Assembly (NCBI RefSeq): GCF_022664465.1
Contig: NZ_JAKREV010000005.1
Span: forward strand, 238,824 to 302,823
DNA length: 64,000 nt
Reading direction: 5' to 3'
DNA from: Sphingomonas hankookensis
Lineage (GTDB): Bacteria; Pseudomonadota; Alphaproteobacteria; Sphingomonadales; Sphingomonadaceae
The translations under genes and the position numbers were made by a program. The first letter of the stretch is position 1, and every line of letters begins with the position of its first letter. The notes beneath the pieces were generated by a model. The model did no database searches. It saw only the letters and a list, made by a program, of their open reading frames with translations, and had not been told where the DNA came from. Of this stretch, positions 55,293 through 64,000 are shown in pieces.

Positions 55293-56072
55293 TCATCCCG
55301 GCGATGCCGCCGAACCGGCGAGCAGCCCGCCGTCGATATTGACCTCTGTCCCGGTCATATACGCCGCTTCGTCCGACGCCAGCATCGCCGCGACCGCCGC
55401 GACTTCCTCCGGCATGCCGAAGCGCTTGAGCGGGGTGTCGGCGACCAGCGCCGTCATTCGCGCCTCGCGGTCCGGGCCATCGCCCAGCATCGGTTCCCAG
55501 ATCGGCGTCAGGATCGCCGCCGGGTGGATCGAATTGCAGCGGATGCGCCAGCCATTCTGCGCACAATAGAGCGCCACCGTCTTGCTGTGGTTGCGGATCG
55601 CCGCCTTGGACGACGCATAGGCCGCCGCGCCGGGGATGCCGACCAGCCCGGAGCGCGACGAGATGTTGATAATCGATCCGCTCCCCGCCGCCTTCATCGC
55701 GCCGATCGCATAGCGACAGCCGAGGAACGTCCCGTCGAGATTGACGGCATGGACCGCGCGCCAGTCGGCCAGCGAGGCATGTTCGGGATCGTGCGGCACC
55801 ATGCCGGTTTCGAACCCAGTCACGCCGGCATTGTTGACCACGACATCGGCGACCGGCACCTCTGCCGCCAGCCGCGCCCAGTCGCCCTCTTCGCGGACGT
55901 CGAGGGGCAGGAAGCGACAGCCGATCGCATCCGCTGCCGCCTGGCCGGCGGCGGTGTCGATATCGGTCAGGACAACGATGCCGCCCTCTTCATGAAAGCG
56001 CGTGGCGATGGCGTGGCCGATGCCACGCGCCGCGCCGGTGACGACGCAGGTCTTGCCCAACAGGCGTTGCAT
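55293..56072 (-). CDS. short-chain dehydrogenase/reductase
   Basis: A 259-aa classical SDR. The NAD(P) motif is TGAARGIG (residues 12-19), VVVNNAG follows, and the catalytic triad is Ser139, Tyr152, Lys156 (YASSK). DIDTAAG after the second strand, with an acidic residue, suggests NAD preference. C-terminal [20 protein letters not shown] and DGGLLAG match the family. Substrate is not predictable from sequence. It stands alone; purH lies divergently 184 bp away. Confidence 0.9.
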   Translation of the reverse strand: MQRLLGKTCVVTGAARGIGHAIATRFHEEGGIVVLTDIDTAAGQAAADAIGCRFLPLDVREEGDWARLAAEVPVADVVVNNAGVTGFETGMVPHDPEHASLADWRAVHAVNLDGTFLGCRYAIGAMKAAGSGSIINISSRSGLVGIPGAAAYASSKAAIRNHSKTVALYCAQNGWRIRCNSIHPAAILTPIWEPMLGDGPDREARMTALVADTPLKRFGMPEEVAAVAAMLASDEAAYMTGTEVNIDGGLLAGSAASPG

Positions 56073-56256
56073 AGGAAAACTCCGGAAAATAAGGGTCGTT
56101 CGGCGGATGGTACCGCCGTGGGTGCCGCGCTCAGCGGAACTGCTGGACCATCTTCCCTACTCCGGATTGGACGGGCGTAATCGTACCCCGCCCACCCGAA
56201 GGTCGCAACCCGCGCCCCCTTGCCCCGCCGCGCCATTCGCGCGAAAGGGCGCGCCC

Positions 56257-57846
56257 ATGGAACCTGTCATCGCAAAGCGCGCGCTCCTCTCGGTCTCCGA
56301 CAAGAGCGGCATCGTCGACCTCGCCACCGCGCTCAGCCGCCATGGTGTCGAGCTGGTGTCCACCGGCGGGACCGCCGCGGCGCTCCGCGAGGCGGGGCTC
56401 GCCGTTCGCGATATTTCCGACCTGACCGGCTTCCCCGAGATGATGGACGGCCGGGTCAAGACGCTACACCCGATCGTGCATGGCGGGTTGCTGGCGGTGC
56501 GCGACAATCCCGAACATGTCGCATCGATGCAGGAACATGGCATCGGCGCGATCGATATCGTCGTGGTGAACCTCTATCCGTTCGAAGCGACCGTGGCCAA
56601 GGGCGCGGACCGCGACACGATCATCGAGAATATCGATATCGGCGGCCCGTCGATGGTGCGATCGGCTGCCAAGAACCATGATGCGGTCGCGATCGTCACC
56701 GACCCCGCCGACTATGCCGCGCTGATCGCCGAGTTGGCCGATACCGGCGGCGCCACGACGCTCGCCACCCGCCGCCGCTTCGCTGCCAAGGCCTATGCCG
56801 CGACCGCCGCCTATGACTCGGCGATCGCGCAGTGGTTCGCCTTTGCCGATCAGGGGCAGATGTTCCCCGATACGCTTCCGCTCGCCTTCACCCGTGGTGC
56901 GGAACTGCGCTATGGCGAGAACCCGCACCAGTCGGCGTCGCTCTATATCCCGCGCGGGCCGGCGGCGCGTGGCATCGCGCAGGCCGAGCAGGTGCAGGGC
57001 AAGGCGCTGAGCTACAATAATTACAACGATGCCGATGCCGCGCTCGAACTGGTCAGCGAGTTTCGCGATGGGCCGCCGACCGTGGTCATCGTCAAGCACG
57101 CCAATCCGTGCGGCGTCGCGACCGGCGACACGCTGATCGAGGCGTATCAGGCGGCCCTGGCGTGCGACAGCGTGTCGGCGTTCGGCGGGATCATCGCCGT
57201 CAACCGCCCGCTCGACGGTGCCACCGCGCGCGCGATCAGCGGCATCTTCACCGAAGTCGTCGCCGCGCCGTCGGCGGATGACGAGGCGAAGGCGGTGTTC
57301 GCCGCCAAGAAGAACCTGCGCCTGCTGCTGACCGGCGACCTGCCCGATCCGGCGCGTGGCGGCTTGAGCGTCAAGACCATCGCCGGCGGGTTGCTGGTCC
57401 AGTCGCGCGATGCCGGCAATCTCGATCAGGTCGAGCTGAAGGTCGTGACGCAGCGCCAGCCGACCGAACAGGAACTGGCCGATTGCCGCTTCGCGTGGAC
57501 CGTCGCCAAGCACGTGAAGTCGAACGCGATCGTCTATGCCAAGGGCGGCAGCACGGCCGGGATCGGCGCGGGGCAGATGAACCGGCTAGAATCGGCCCGC
57601 ATCGCCGCATGGAAGGCGAAGGATGCAGCGGACAAGGCCGGCTGGGCCGAGGCGCGGACGATCGGGTCGGCGGTCGCGTCGGACGCGTTCTTCCCGTTCG
57701 CCGACGGGCTGCTGGCGGCGGTCGAGGCGGGCGCGACGGCGGTGATCCAGCCCGGCGGCTCGATCCGCGACGACGAGGTCATCGCGGCGGCCGACGAGGC
57801 CGGGCTGGCGATGGTATTCACGGGCATGCGCCACTTCCGGCATTGA
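56257..57846 (+). CDS. purH: PurH, bifunctional AICAR formyltransferase/IMP cyclohydrolase
   Basis: A 529-aa enzyme carrying out the last two steps of purine synthesis. The N-terminal MGS-like IMP cyclohydrolase part (about 1-200) begins [20 protein letters not shown] and has [14 protein letters not shown] and [20 protein letters not shown]. The formyltransferase part has [32 protein letters not shown] and the catalytic [12 protein letters not shown] (Lys280, His281), then [21 protein letters not shown] 56257 begins the conserved region; upstream frame is not conserved-looking. Confidence 0.97.
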   Translation: MEPVIAKRALLSVSDKSGIVDLATALSRHGVELVSTGGTAAALREAGLAVRDISDLTGFPEMMDGRVKTLHPIVHGGLLAVRDNPEHVASMQEHGIGAIDIVVVNLYPFEATVAKGADRDTIIENIDIGGPSMVRSAAKNHDAVAIVTDPADYAALIAELADTGGATTLATRRRFAAKAYAATAAYDSAIAQWFAFADQGQMFPDTLPLAFTRGAELRYGENPHQSASLYIPRGPAARGIAQAEQVQGKALSYNNYNDADAALELVSEFRDGPPTVVIVKHANPCGVATGDTLIEAYQAALACDSVSAFGGIIAVNRPLDGATARAISGIFTEVVAAPSADDEAKAVFAAKKNLRLLLTGDLPDPARGGLSVKTIAGGLLVQSRDAGNLDQVELKVVTQRQPTEQELADCRFAWTVAKHVKSNAIVYAKGGSTAGIGAGQMNRLESARIAAWKAKDAADKAGWAEARTIGSAVASDAFFPFADGLLAAVEAGATAVIQPGGSIRDDEVIAAADEAGLAMVFTGMRHFRH

Positions 57847-57878
57847 TCGGGGGTTAAGCCCCTCTTCCCAACCACGGC

Positions 57879-57963
57879 GTACCCCCGCGCAGGCGGGGGT
57901 CCAGGGTCACGAACGCAAGGCGTCGTTCTGCTTGGCTCTGTACCCCCGCCTGCGCGGGGGTAC
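57879..57963. repeat. ACCCCCGCGCAGG-family palindromic pair
   Basis: GTACCCCCGCGCAGGCGGGG and the inverse CCCGCCTGCGCGGGGGTAC, with an inner TTGGCTCTG that also occurs inside the copy at 48139. It is between purH and the HAD gene. Confidence 0.85.
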
Positions 57964-58026
57964 GTCGGTGGGAAGGGTAGCATGGTTCGTTTGCCACACC
58001 CGCTCTCGCTCGGTACGACCGCACCC

Positions 58027-58629
58027 ATGCCGTCGTTCCGCAATACCCGCTACGCCGCCTTCCTGTTCGACATGGACGGGACGCTGCTCGATTCCAGCCA
58101 AGCGGTCGAGCGCGTCTGGCGGCGGTGGTGTGCGCTGCATGATATCGACGCCGAGGCGCTGATCGCGGTGTGTCACGGCGTGCGGGGCGAGGATACGGTA
58201 CGGCGCTTCGCGAAGCCCGGCATGGACATCGCCGCCGAGGCCGCGTGGCTGAACGCCGCCGAGCTGGAGGATGTGGATGGTGTCGTCGCGATCGACGGCA
58301 TTCACGCGCTGATCGCCGGCCTTGCGCCGAGCGACTGGGCGATCGTCACCTCCGCGCCGCGCAACCTCGCCGAAATCCGGCTGCGCGCGATCGACCTGCC
58401 GATCCCCCATGTGTTCGTCACCGCTGAGGACGTGACCGAGGGCAAGCCCGATCCGCAGGGCTTCCGCCTCGCCGCCGAACGGCTGGGCGTCGCGGTCGAG
58501 GATTGCCTGGTATTCGAGGATTCGCCCGCCGGGGTCGCAGCGGGCAAGGCGGCGGGGGCGGCGGTCGCGATCGTCGGTCCGCGCGTCGCGGCTGAGGAGG
58601 GGACCTATGCGATCACCGACTATCGCTGA
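58027..58629 (+). CDS. HAD-superfamily sugar-phosphatase-like protein (subclass IA)
   Basis: A 200-aa HAD hydrolase, probably acting on phosphorylated sugars. Motif I is [13 protein letters not shown] (Asp15 nucleophile, Asp17), motif [12 protein letters not shown] (Thr/Ser), motif III Lys in EGKPDPQGF, and motif [19 protein letters not shown] small helical cap lies between. I prefer ATG 58027 because the first 15 codons of the longer frame (from 57982) look non-coding. The coding region overlaps the GH43 gene by 23 bases. Confidence 0.88.
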   Translation: MPSFRNTRYAAFLFDMDGTLLDSSQAVERVWRRWCALHDIDAEALIAVCHGVRGEDTVRRFAKPGMDIAAEAAWLNAAELEDVDGVVAIDGIHALIAGLAPSDWAIVTSAPRNLAEIRLRAIDLPIPHVFVTAEDVTEGKPDPQGFRLAAERLGVAVEDCLVFEDSPAGVAAGKAAGAAVAIVGPRVAAEEGTYAITDYR

Positions 58630-59689
58630 CCTGACCGTCGGGCGGCGGACGCTGCTGGCGGGGCTGGGCGTATCGCTGGCGCTACCACGCGCGGCGCTGG
58701 CAGCCAATCCGGCGTTTCCCGGCTGGTATGCCGATCCCGAAATCCATATTTTCGGCGACCGTTACTGGGTCTATCCGACCTATTCCGCCGATCAGGGCAC
58801 GCCCGCACCGCAGAGCCGGTTGACGCCATGGCAGGTGAACGAGCGCAAGGCGCCGCATATCTGGCACCCGTTCCTGCGCCAGACGTTCCTCGACGCCTTT
58901 TCCTCACCCGACCTCGTCCACTGGACCCGGCATCCGCGCGTTCTGGACGTCGAACGCGTCGGCTGGGCGGCCTATTCGATGTGGGCGCCCTCGGCGATCG
59001 AGCATCGCGGGCGCTATTATCTGTTCTTCGGCGCGAACGACATCAAGAACGATGCGCAGAAGGGTGGCATCGGCGTCGCGGTGGCGGACAGGCCGGAAGG
59101 GCCGTTCCACGACGCGATCGGCAAGCCGCTGATCGACAAGATCGTGAACGGCGCGCAGCCGATCGACCAGATGGCGTTTCGCGACGACGATGGGCAGGTC
59201 TATCTCTATTATGGCGGGTGGAAGCACTGCAACGTGGTGCGGCTGTCGGACACGCTGACCGACATCGTGCCCTTCGCCGACGGCACCCGGTTCAAGTCGA
59301 TCACCCCCTCCCCCGACTATGTCGAGGGGCCGTATATGGTGAAGCGCAAGGGCGTATATTACCTGATGTGGTCGGAGGGCGGCTGGACCGGTCCCGACTA
59401 CCGCGTCGCCTATGCCACCGGTCCGAGCGCGCTCGGACCGTTCACCCCGCGCGGGGTGGTGCTGCAACAGGATGCCCGCATCGCCCGCGGGGCGGGGCAT
59501 CATTCGCTGGTGCAGATTCCGGGCACCGACGAGTGGTACATCGTCTATCACCGCCGCCCGCTGAACGAAACCGACGGCAACCACCGCGAGGTCGCGATCG
59601 ACCGTATGGTGTTCCGCGCCGATGGCAGCATCGCGCCGGTGGTGATCACGAACGAGGGCGTACAGCCACGGCCGTTGCCGAAGCGGTAG
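58607..59689 (+). CDS. GH43-family glycoside hydrolase with Tat-like signal
   Basis: A 360-aa exported glycosidase of clan GH-F (GH43 five-bladed propeller), likely acting on arabinose/xylose-type polymers. The N-terminus has RRTLLAGLGVSLALPRAALA, a twin-arginine-like signal. The catalytic base lies in GWYADPEIHIF (Asp), the pKa modulator near PIDQMAFRDDDGQVYLYYGG, and the acid Glu in YVEGPYMVKRKGVYYLMWSE. ARGAGHHSLVQIPGTDEWYI is also conserved. It overlaps the HAD gene by 23 bp, so the two are expressed together; sugar catabolism is a plausible shared theme. Confidence 0.9.
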   Translation: MRSPTIADLTVGRRTLLAGLGVSLALPRAALAANPAFPGWYADPEIHIFGDRYWVYPTYSADQGTPAPQSRLTPWQVNERKAPHIWHPFLRQTFLDAFSSPDLVHWTRHPRVLDVERVGWAAYSMWAPSAIEHRGRYYLFFGANDIKNDAQKGGIGVAVADRPEGPFHDAIGKPLIDKIVNGAQPIDQMAFRDDDGQVYLYYGGWKHCNVVRLSDTLTDIVPFADGTRFKSITPSPDYVEGPYMVKRKGVYYLMWSEGGWTGPDYRVAYATGPSALGPFTPRGVVLQQDARIARGAGHHSLVQIPGTDEWYIVYHRRPLNETDGNHREVAIDRMVFRADGSIAPVVITNEGVQPRPLPKR

Positions 59690-59706
59690 GTTGGCGAGGT
59701 CGATCG

Positions 59707-59793
59707 CCCTCACCCTTCGCTGCCTTCGGCGTCTTTTCCTCCTCCCGATGGGAGAGGGAGGGAGGCGCGCAGCGCCGGAAGGGTGCGGGTGAA
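59707..59793. repeat. CTCACCCTTC-type palindromic element
   Basis: CCCTCACCCTTCGCTGCCTT pairs with the distal GCGCCGGAAGGGTGCGGGTG arm, with a GATGGGAGAGGGAGGGAGG stretch between. It resembles the element at 11441-11520 in the GTA gap. Confidence 0.7.
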
Positions 59794-59809
59794 CTGATCG
59801 AGATCGGCG

Positions 59810-60340
59810 CTACACGCTTAGCCATTCGAGCCCGCCGGGTAACGACCGCGCCGTGAAGTCGACCTGCAGAGCCCGCCGCCGCCGCGGACGAACCGCAGCA
59901 TCAGAAGCGTGCAGGATCGGCGTGGCGTAGAGCCACACATCGCCCGCTTCGGCCAGACAGGCCGATACGCCGTGATGCCGGACGGTCGCGGCGATCGCTT
60001 CCACCGGAACGCGTCCGGTACGGTGCGATCCTGGCGCAATCAGCAGCGGCGCATTCTCCGCATCGACCGGGTCGAGATGAATCCGTAGCGTGACCATGCC
60101 GCCGAACAGGTCGATTGGCGGCTCGACATGCTTCAACCCGGATTTGATCGTCCATGGCCCAAACCCGGCAACATCGATGCGTTCGCGGACGCAAACGGTT
60201 CGATCCTGATGCCAGCCCAGCGCCCAGTTGGTCGCTGCGCTCTTGTCGAACAGCACCGCCCGCACCGGTCGCGCCGCAGCACCCAGCGCCGCGCTGGCGA
60301 TCGTTCCGATCGTCCCGTCGGGCTGCAGCAGTGAGCGCAC
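59810..60340 (-). CDS. phytanoyl-CoA dioxygenase (PhyH) family protein, true start probably upstream
   Basis: From the first GTG the product is 176 aa with a clear PhyH-type Fe(II)/2-oxoglutarate core: His44-x-Asp46 in GWHQDRT, distal His143 in ILHASDA and Arg in the following basic stretch. Coding content continues upstream in frame to about 60478 (IPTLRYTVDGAERFAGAVAA, then IVATVAALPIDRAGIRIAG), directly behind the beta-lactamase stop, but contains no ATG, GTG or TTG. A GAGGCG purine stretch precedes an ATC at 60478, which may be a rare start. The substrate is unknown. Confidence 0.75.
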   Translation of the reverse strand: MRSLLQPDGTIGTIASAALGAAARPVRAVLFDKSAATNWALGWHQDRTVCVRERIDVAGFGPWTIKSGLKHVEPPIDLFGGMVTLRIHLDPVDAENAPLLIAPGSHRTGRVPVEAIAATVRHHGVSACLAEAGDVWLYATPILHASDAAVRPRRRRALQVDFTARSLPGGLEWLSV

Positions 60341-60482
60341 CGCTGCATTGCCGGCAATGCGGATACCCGCCCGATCGATCGGCAGGGCGGCGACCGTGGC
60401 GACGATCGCCGGCAGGTCCGCCGCTACCGCGCCCGCGAACCGCTCCGCCCCATCGACGGTATAGCGCAGCGTCGGGATCGCC

Positions 60483-61571
60483 TCAGCCGTGCACCGCGAC
60501 GATCGACGACACGACCGTCTGGATCAATTGCTGGCGTTCGGGCACGGGCCGCGCGGTGTCGCCGATCATCACCGCCACCGCATAGGCCTTGCCGTCGGGT
60601 GCGGTCAGGATGCCGACATCGTTGAAACCCGCGGTGCGGCCGCCCAGATCCTGTCCGGTCCCGGTCTTGTGCGCGACGCTCCACCCGGTCGGCAGCGCAG
60701 CGCGGATGCGCGCGCGGCCGGTGCGGGTGTGGCTCATCGTGTCGAGCAGCCACCGGGTCGATTGCGGCGTCAGCAGCATGCCGTGGTGGAGGCGCGCCAG
60801 CGCATCGGCGATCGCCCCGGCCCCCGCGCCATCGGGCGGATCGGCGACATAGGCCTGATAGGCGGCACGGCGGACATTGGGGTCGAGCCGCGAGCGCGCC
60901 TGGGCAAAGGCATTGCCCTGCGAATATTCCTGTTTCCACGGCAGCCCCGCGGTCCGCGCCTGCAACAGCCGTTCGCCGGGACCGAAGCGGATATTGCCCA
61001 GCCCCCGGCTGGCGATGAAATCGCGCACCGCGACCGGCCCGCCGGCCAGGTTCAGCAGCTTGTCGTTGGCGGTATTGTCGCTCATGGTCAGCGCGCGGCG
61101 CAGCAGATCGCCGACCGTCGTGTTGAATGCGCCGTCCTTCATCAGATAGGCGATCGGCTGGTGAAACAGCGTCAGGTCGCTGCGCGTGATCGTGACCGGG
61201 GTGGTCAGCGCATAGCGCCCCTCGTCGATCGCATTCATCATCGTCAGCGCGACCCACAGCTTGCTGACCGACTGCTGCGGCATGCGCTGATCCATCGCGT
61301 GGCCGACGACCCAGCCCTCGTCGATGCTGCGCACCGCGATGCTGACCTTGCCCTGGAACCCGCCGCCCAGCGCGTTGATCGCGGCGACCAGCGCGGGCGG
61401 CGCCGGCTGGGTCTGTGCCGGCAGCGGTACGGGTACCGCATAGCGCGGCGCCGCGGCCTGCGCGGTCGGCGGCAGCGTCCGAGTAGCCAATCCGGCACCG
61501 CCGAACGCAACCACCGCCACCACCAGTGCCGCGTTGCGCGACCCGATTCGATTCAACATTTGTGCGACCAT
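60483..61571 (-). CDS. class A beta-lactamase-related serine hydrolase
   Basis: A 362-aa exported protein with a hydrophobic N-terminal signal (AALVVAVVAFGGAGLA) and a Pro-rich stretch before the catalytic domain. All class A motifs are present: SVSK (Ser101, Lys104), SDN (164-166), Glu200 in the omega-loop FGPGERLLQ, and KTG (302-304). Class A spacing between SDN and Glu (about 35) fits. The longer N-terminus (about 60 residues) is unusual. GGGGTGAG lies against ATG 61571; ATG 61559 is an alternative. It may hydrolyse penicillins or be a peptidase relative. Confidence 0.88.
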   Translation of the reverse strand: MVAQMLNRIGSRNAALVVAVVAFGGAGLATRTLPPTAQAAAPRYAVPVPLPAQTQPAPPALVAAINALGGGFQGKVSIAVRSIDEGWVVGHAMDQRMPQQSVSKLWVALTMMNAIDEGRYALTTPVTITRSDLTLFHQPIAYLMKDGAFNTTVGDLLRRALTMSDNTANDKLLNLAGGPVAVRDFIASRGLGNIRFGPGERLLQARTAGLPWKQEYSQGNAFAQARSRLDPNVRRAAYQAYVADPPDGAGAGAIADALARLHHGMLLTPQSTRWLLDTMSHTRTGRARIRAALPTGWSVAHKTGTGQDLGGRTAGFNDVGILTAPDGKAYAVAVMIGDTARPVPERQQLIQTVVSSIVAVHG

Positions 61572-61690
61572 CTCACCCCGGAACGTGAGGCAACCATGCT
61601 TGTCCGCGTGTTAACATAACAGGCCGCGCACCAATGGTTGCGACGAAATCCCCTTTCGGGACGACGAAACGCGGCAACCATCCGGGCAGA

Positions 61691-63280
61691 TCACGGAACG
61701 AGAATGGTGTCGACCGCCTCCGCGTCGGTTTCGGGGTAGTCGAGGGTATAGTGCAGCCCGCGGCTCTCCTTGCGCCGCAGCGCCGACCGGACGATCAGGT
61801 CGGCCGATTGCAGCAGGTTGCGCAGCTCGATCAGGTCGGCGGTCACGCGGAAATGGCCGTAATAATCGGCGACCTCCTCGGTCAGCATCGCGATGCGGTG
61901 GCGGGCGCGTTCGAGCCGCTTGGTCGATCGGACGATGCCGACATAATTCCACATGAAGCGGCGGATTTCGGTCCAGTTCTGCTTGATGACCACTTCCTCG
62001 TCGGAATCGGTCACGCGGCTTTCGTCCCACGGCCGGATCGCGGGTGGCGGCGGCAGGTCGGTCCAGCGCGCGGCGATATCGCGTGCCGCAGCCTCGCCGA
62101 ACACGAAGCATTCGAGCAGCGAGTTGGACGCGAGCCGATTCGCGCCGTGCAGCCCCGATTGCGATACCTCGCCCACGGCATAGAGGCCGGGCAGGTCGGT
62201 GCGCCCGTCGCGGTCGATCACCACCCCGCCACAGGTGTAATGCTGCGCCGGTACCACCGGGATCGGCTGGCGCGTCATGTCGATGCCCAGACCCAGCAGC
62301 TTTTCGTAGATGTTGGGGAAATGACCGCGGACGAAAGCCGGGTCCATATGGCTGATGTCGAGATGGACGTAATCGAGCCCGAAGCGCTTGATTTCGGCAT
62401 CGATCGCCCGCGCGACGATATCGCGCGGCGCCAGTTCGGCGCGGCGGTCGTAATAGGGCATGAAGTTCTTGCCCGTCGTGGGGTTGATCAGCTTGCCCCC
62501 CTCGCCGCGCACCGCTTCGGTAATCAGGAAGTTCTTGACCTCCAGATTATAGAGGCAGGTCGGGTGGAACTGCATGAACTCCATGTTCGACACGCGGCAG
62601 CCTGCGCGCCACGCCATCGCGATGCCGTCGCCGGTCGCCCCCCGCGGTGCGGTGCTGAACAGATAAGTGCGCCCCGCCCCGCCGGTCGCCAGTATCGTCG
62701 CGCGCGCCGTGAACAACTCGACGCGGTCGGTCGCGCGGTTAAAGGCATAGACGCCCCAGACATTGCCTGCACCCGAATAGCGTTGCTCGTGGCGGCTGGT
62801 CGCCAGGTCGACTGCGACCATAGCGGGCCGCAACGTGATGTTGGGATGCGCGCGTGCGGCACGGATCAACGCTTCCTGCACCGCCCATCCGGTCGCATCG
62901 TCGACATGGACGATACGGCGATGTGAATGGCCGCCCTCGCGGGTCAGGTGCAGCGCTTCGCCTTCCATGTTGAACGGCACCCCCAGCGCCGCGAGCCGCT
63001 CGATCGCGGCCGGCGCACCCTCGACGACGAACTCGACCGTGGCGCGATCGTTCAGCCCGGCGCCGGCGACCATCGTGTCCTCGACATGGTTCTCGAACGT
63101 GTCGCCGGGTTCGAGGACGGCGGCGATCCCGCCCTGCGCCCATGCGGTCGATCCCTCGTTCAATGCGCCCTTGGCCAGCACGGTAACACGAAACTGCTCG
63201 GCGAGATGCAGCGCGGCGGTCAAACCCGCGGCACCCGACCCGATGATGAGGATGTCGGTCTGAGATGGGTCGTGGGACAA
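61691..63280 (-). CDS. nadB: NadB, L-aspartate oxidase
   Basis: A 529-aa FAD enzyme that oxidises aspartate to iminoaspartate, the first step of NAD synthesis. The FAD motif is ILIIGSGAAGLTAALHLA, followed by STAWAQGGIAAVL, the conserved GREGGHSHRRIVH-type region (LTREGGHSHRRIVHVDDATG), NMEFMQFHPTCLYN and PVVPAQHYTCGGV. The start is TTG 63280, preceded by GGAG at 6 bases; no upstream ATG gives a sensible sequence. nadA and nadC are not in the window. Confidence 0.94.
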   Translation of the reverse strand: MSHDPSQTDILIIGSGAAGLTAALHLAEQFRVTVLAKGALNEGSTAWAQGGIAAVLEPGDTFENHVEDTMVAGAGLNDRATVEFVVEGAPAAIERLAALGVPFNMEGEALHLTREGGHSHRRIVHVDDATGWAVQEALIRAARAHPNITLRPAMVAVDLATSRHEQRYSGAGNVWGVYAFNRATDRVELFTARATILATGGAGRTYLFSTAPRGATGDGIAMAWRAGCRVSNMEFMQFHPTCLYNLEVKNFLITEAVRGEGGKLINPTTGKNFMPYYDRRAELAPRDIVARAIDAEIKRFGLDYVHLDISHMDPAFVRGHFPNIYEKLLGLGIDMTRQPIPVVPAQHYTCGGVVIDRDGRTDLPGLYAVGEVSQSGLHGANRLASNSLLECFVFGEAAARDIAARWTDLPPPPAIRPWDESRVTDSDEEVVIKQNWTEIRRFMWNYVGIVRSTKRLERARHRIAMLTEEVADYYGHFRVTADLIELRNLLQSADLIVRSALRRKESRGLHYTLDYPETDAEAVDTILVP

Positions 63281-63873
63281 GGAATGCTCCGATCGGTCTG
63301 GAGCGCGACTATGCGGGTTCGTAGCGACGTGGCAAGCGGTGGCAGGATGCTTGCCGGTTCGCGGGGCCGGGTATGGCTTGCGCACACGGGCAGAAGATCG
63401 GGCACTGTGCGCCTTCAGCCGCAGTTTGATGCGAACACCTTGGAGATGCTTCGAAAGGAAGCCGCTTATCGGGCTCGACGTGCTTGGCTGCCCCGGATGC
63501 TCGCGATCGGGAACGTTTGATCAGGGGGTCGCGCCGATGAAGCCGGTACGGTATGCGAGGTTGGCACAGGCTTCCACGGCAGTGTTCGATGCCTGGTGCG
63601 GCAGACTTGATGCGATCGGTTCCCCTGCGCGTGCGGGGATATGCCGGACGGATGCGCAGTCGCGCGGTCGGAGGATGCCCTCCCCTGTATAGACGAGGAT
63701 CGACCGATGTCACCGATCAGCTTTGCGATGTCCTACGGGCTTCCCCGTGTCTGCAGGGATTATGTAAGCGTCGAGCCGCGCGCTCTCCCCCATCTGCTGG
63801 CCTGTACGGCGTGGGGCATCTGTTACAAACGACAGCGCCGCCCCGAAGGGCGGCGTATCGAGTTCTACAGAGT
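63281..63873. other. 593-bp region without a recognisable gene
   Basis: Several overlapping short frames are open on the plus strand (for example one with ATG at 63537), but none has a good ribosome binding site with a familiar or compositionally convincing product. A small CCCCTGCGCGTGCGGGG hairpin lies near 63622, and the tRNA terminator closes the stretch. Confidence 0.6.
63836..63855 (-). terminator. terminator of the initiator tRNA gene
   Basis: 8-bp perfect stem CGCCGCCC/GGGCGGCG with a CGAA loop. On the minus strand it is followed by CTGTCGTTTGT. It lies 18 bases beyond the tRNA 3' end. Confidence 0.7.
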
Positions 63874-63950
<77 letters not shown>

Positions 63951-64000
63951 CCACCTGGGACGTCCTAATTGGACGTAGGGGTTGAGCATTGTGAATGGGT

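Overview
The window looks like chromosomal DNA from a GC-rich alphaproteobacterium, most likely a sphingomonad (Sphingomonas or a close relative). The grounds are very high GC, an alphaproteobacterial gene transfer agent (GTA) head-tail cluster, sphingomonad-type DUF genes, and swarms of small palindromic intergenic repeats. No 16S marker is present, so the genus is an inference.

Left edge (1-3.6 kb): a cut-off secreted protein, a DUF3253 protein, a DUF5829-like secreted protein without a canonical start, an APH(3')-type aminoglycoside phosphotransferase, and an OmpA-family outer-membrane protein with its terminator.

GTA cluster (3.7-18.0 kb, minus strand): about 19 genes, mostly linked by 4-bp stop/start overlaps. 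The order is small and large terminase, portal, DUF6127, prohead protease, capsid, connector, closure/terminator genes, major tail protein, chaperones, short tape measure, distal tail protein with a large N-terminal extension, hub, NlpC/P60 peptidase, host-interaction tail protein, DUF2793. Repeats interrupt it between terminase and portal and between the tail terminator and the major tail protein. The intergenic region at its head contains a perfect GTTC-N7-GTTC LexA-type site and faces a divergent pair encoding a 56-aa protein and an orphan MbcA/ParS/Xre-type antitoxin-like protein.

Centre (19-34.6 kb): a divergent DapF-family epimerase with a GST, a giant DUF2339 membrane protein, DUF6456 and XRE proteins, PtsP (nitrogen PTS enzyme I), a RodZ-like protein, then CpoB-tilS-ftsH. 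The tilS frame carries an in-frame palindromic repeat insertion. A secreted CocE-type hydrolase follows.

Right half (34.7-64 kb): mostly housekeeping metabolism. It holds hisC-tyrC (aromatic/histidine transamination and prephenate dehydrogenation), metX-metW, a lipoprotein and a DUF72 protein, gpsA, tsaD, hemC-hemD with a mitofilin-like protein, a glutaryl-CoA dehydrogenase/GNAT/CoA-transferase operon, AsmA, a VOC protein, a DUF1674 (SdhAF4-like) gene, rsmB, rpe, a heparinase-family protein, an SDR, purH, a HAD phosphatase with a GH43 glycosidase, a PhyH-type oxygenase, a class A beta-lactamase, nadB, and an initiator tRNA-Met.

At least five families of intergenic palindromes recur here: a 120-bp element (3 copies), an 'ACCCCAGCG' family (4 paired copies plus a single unit), an 'ACCCCCGCGCAGG' family (4), and two others. 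They account for almost all of the longer non-coding gaps.
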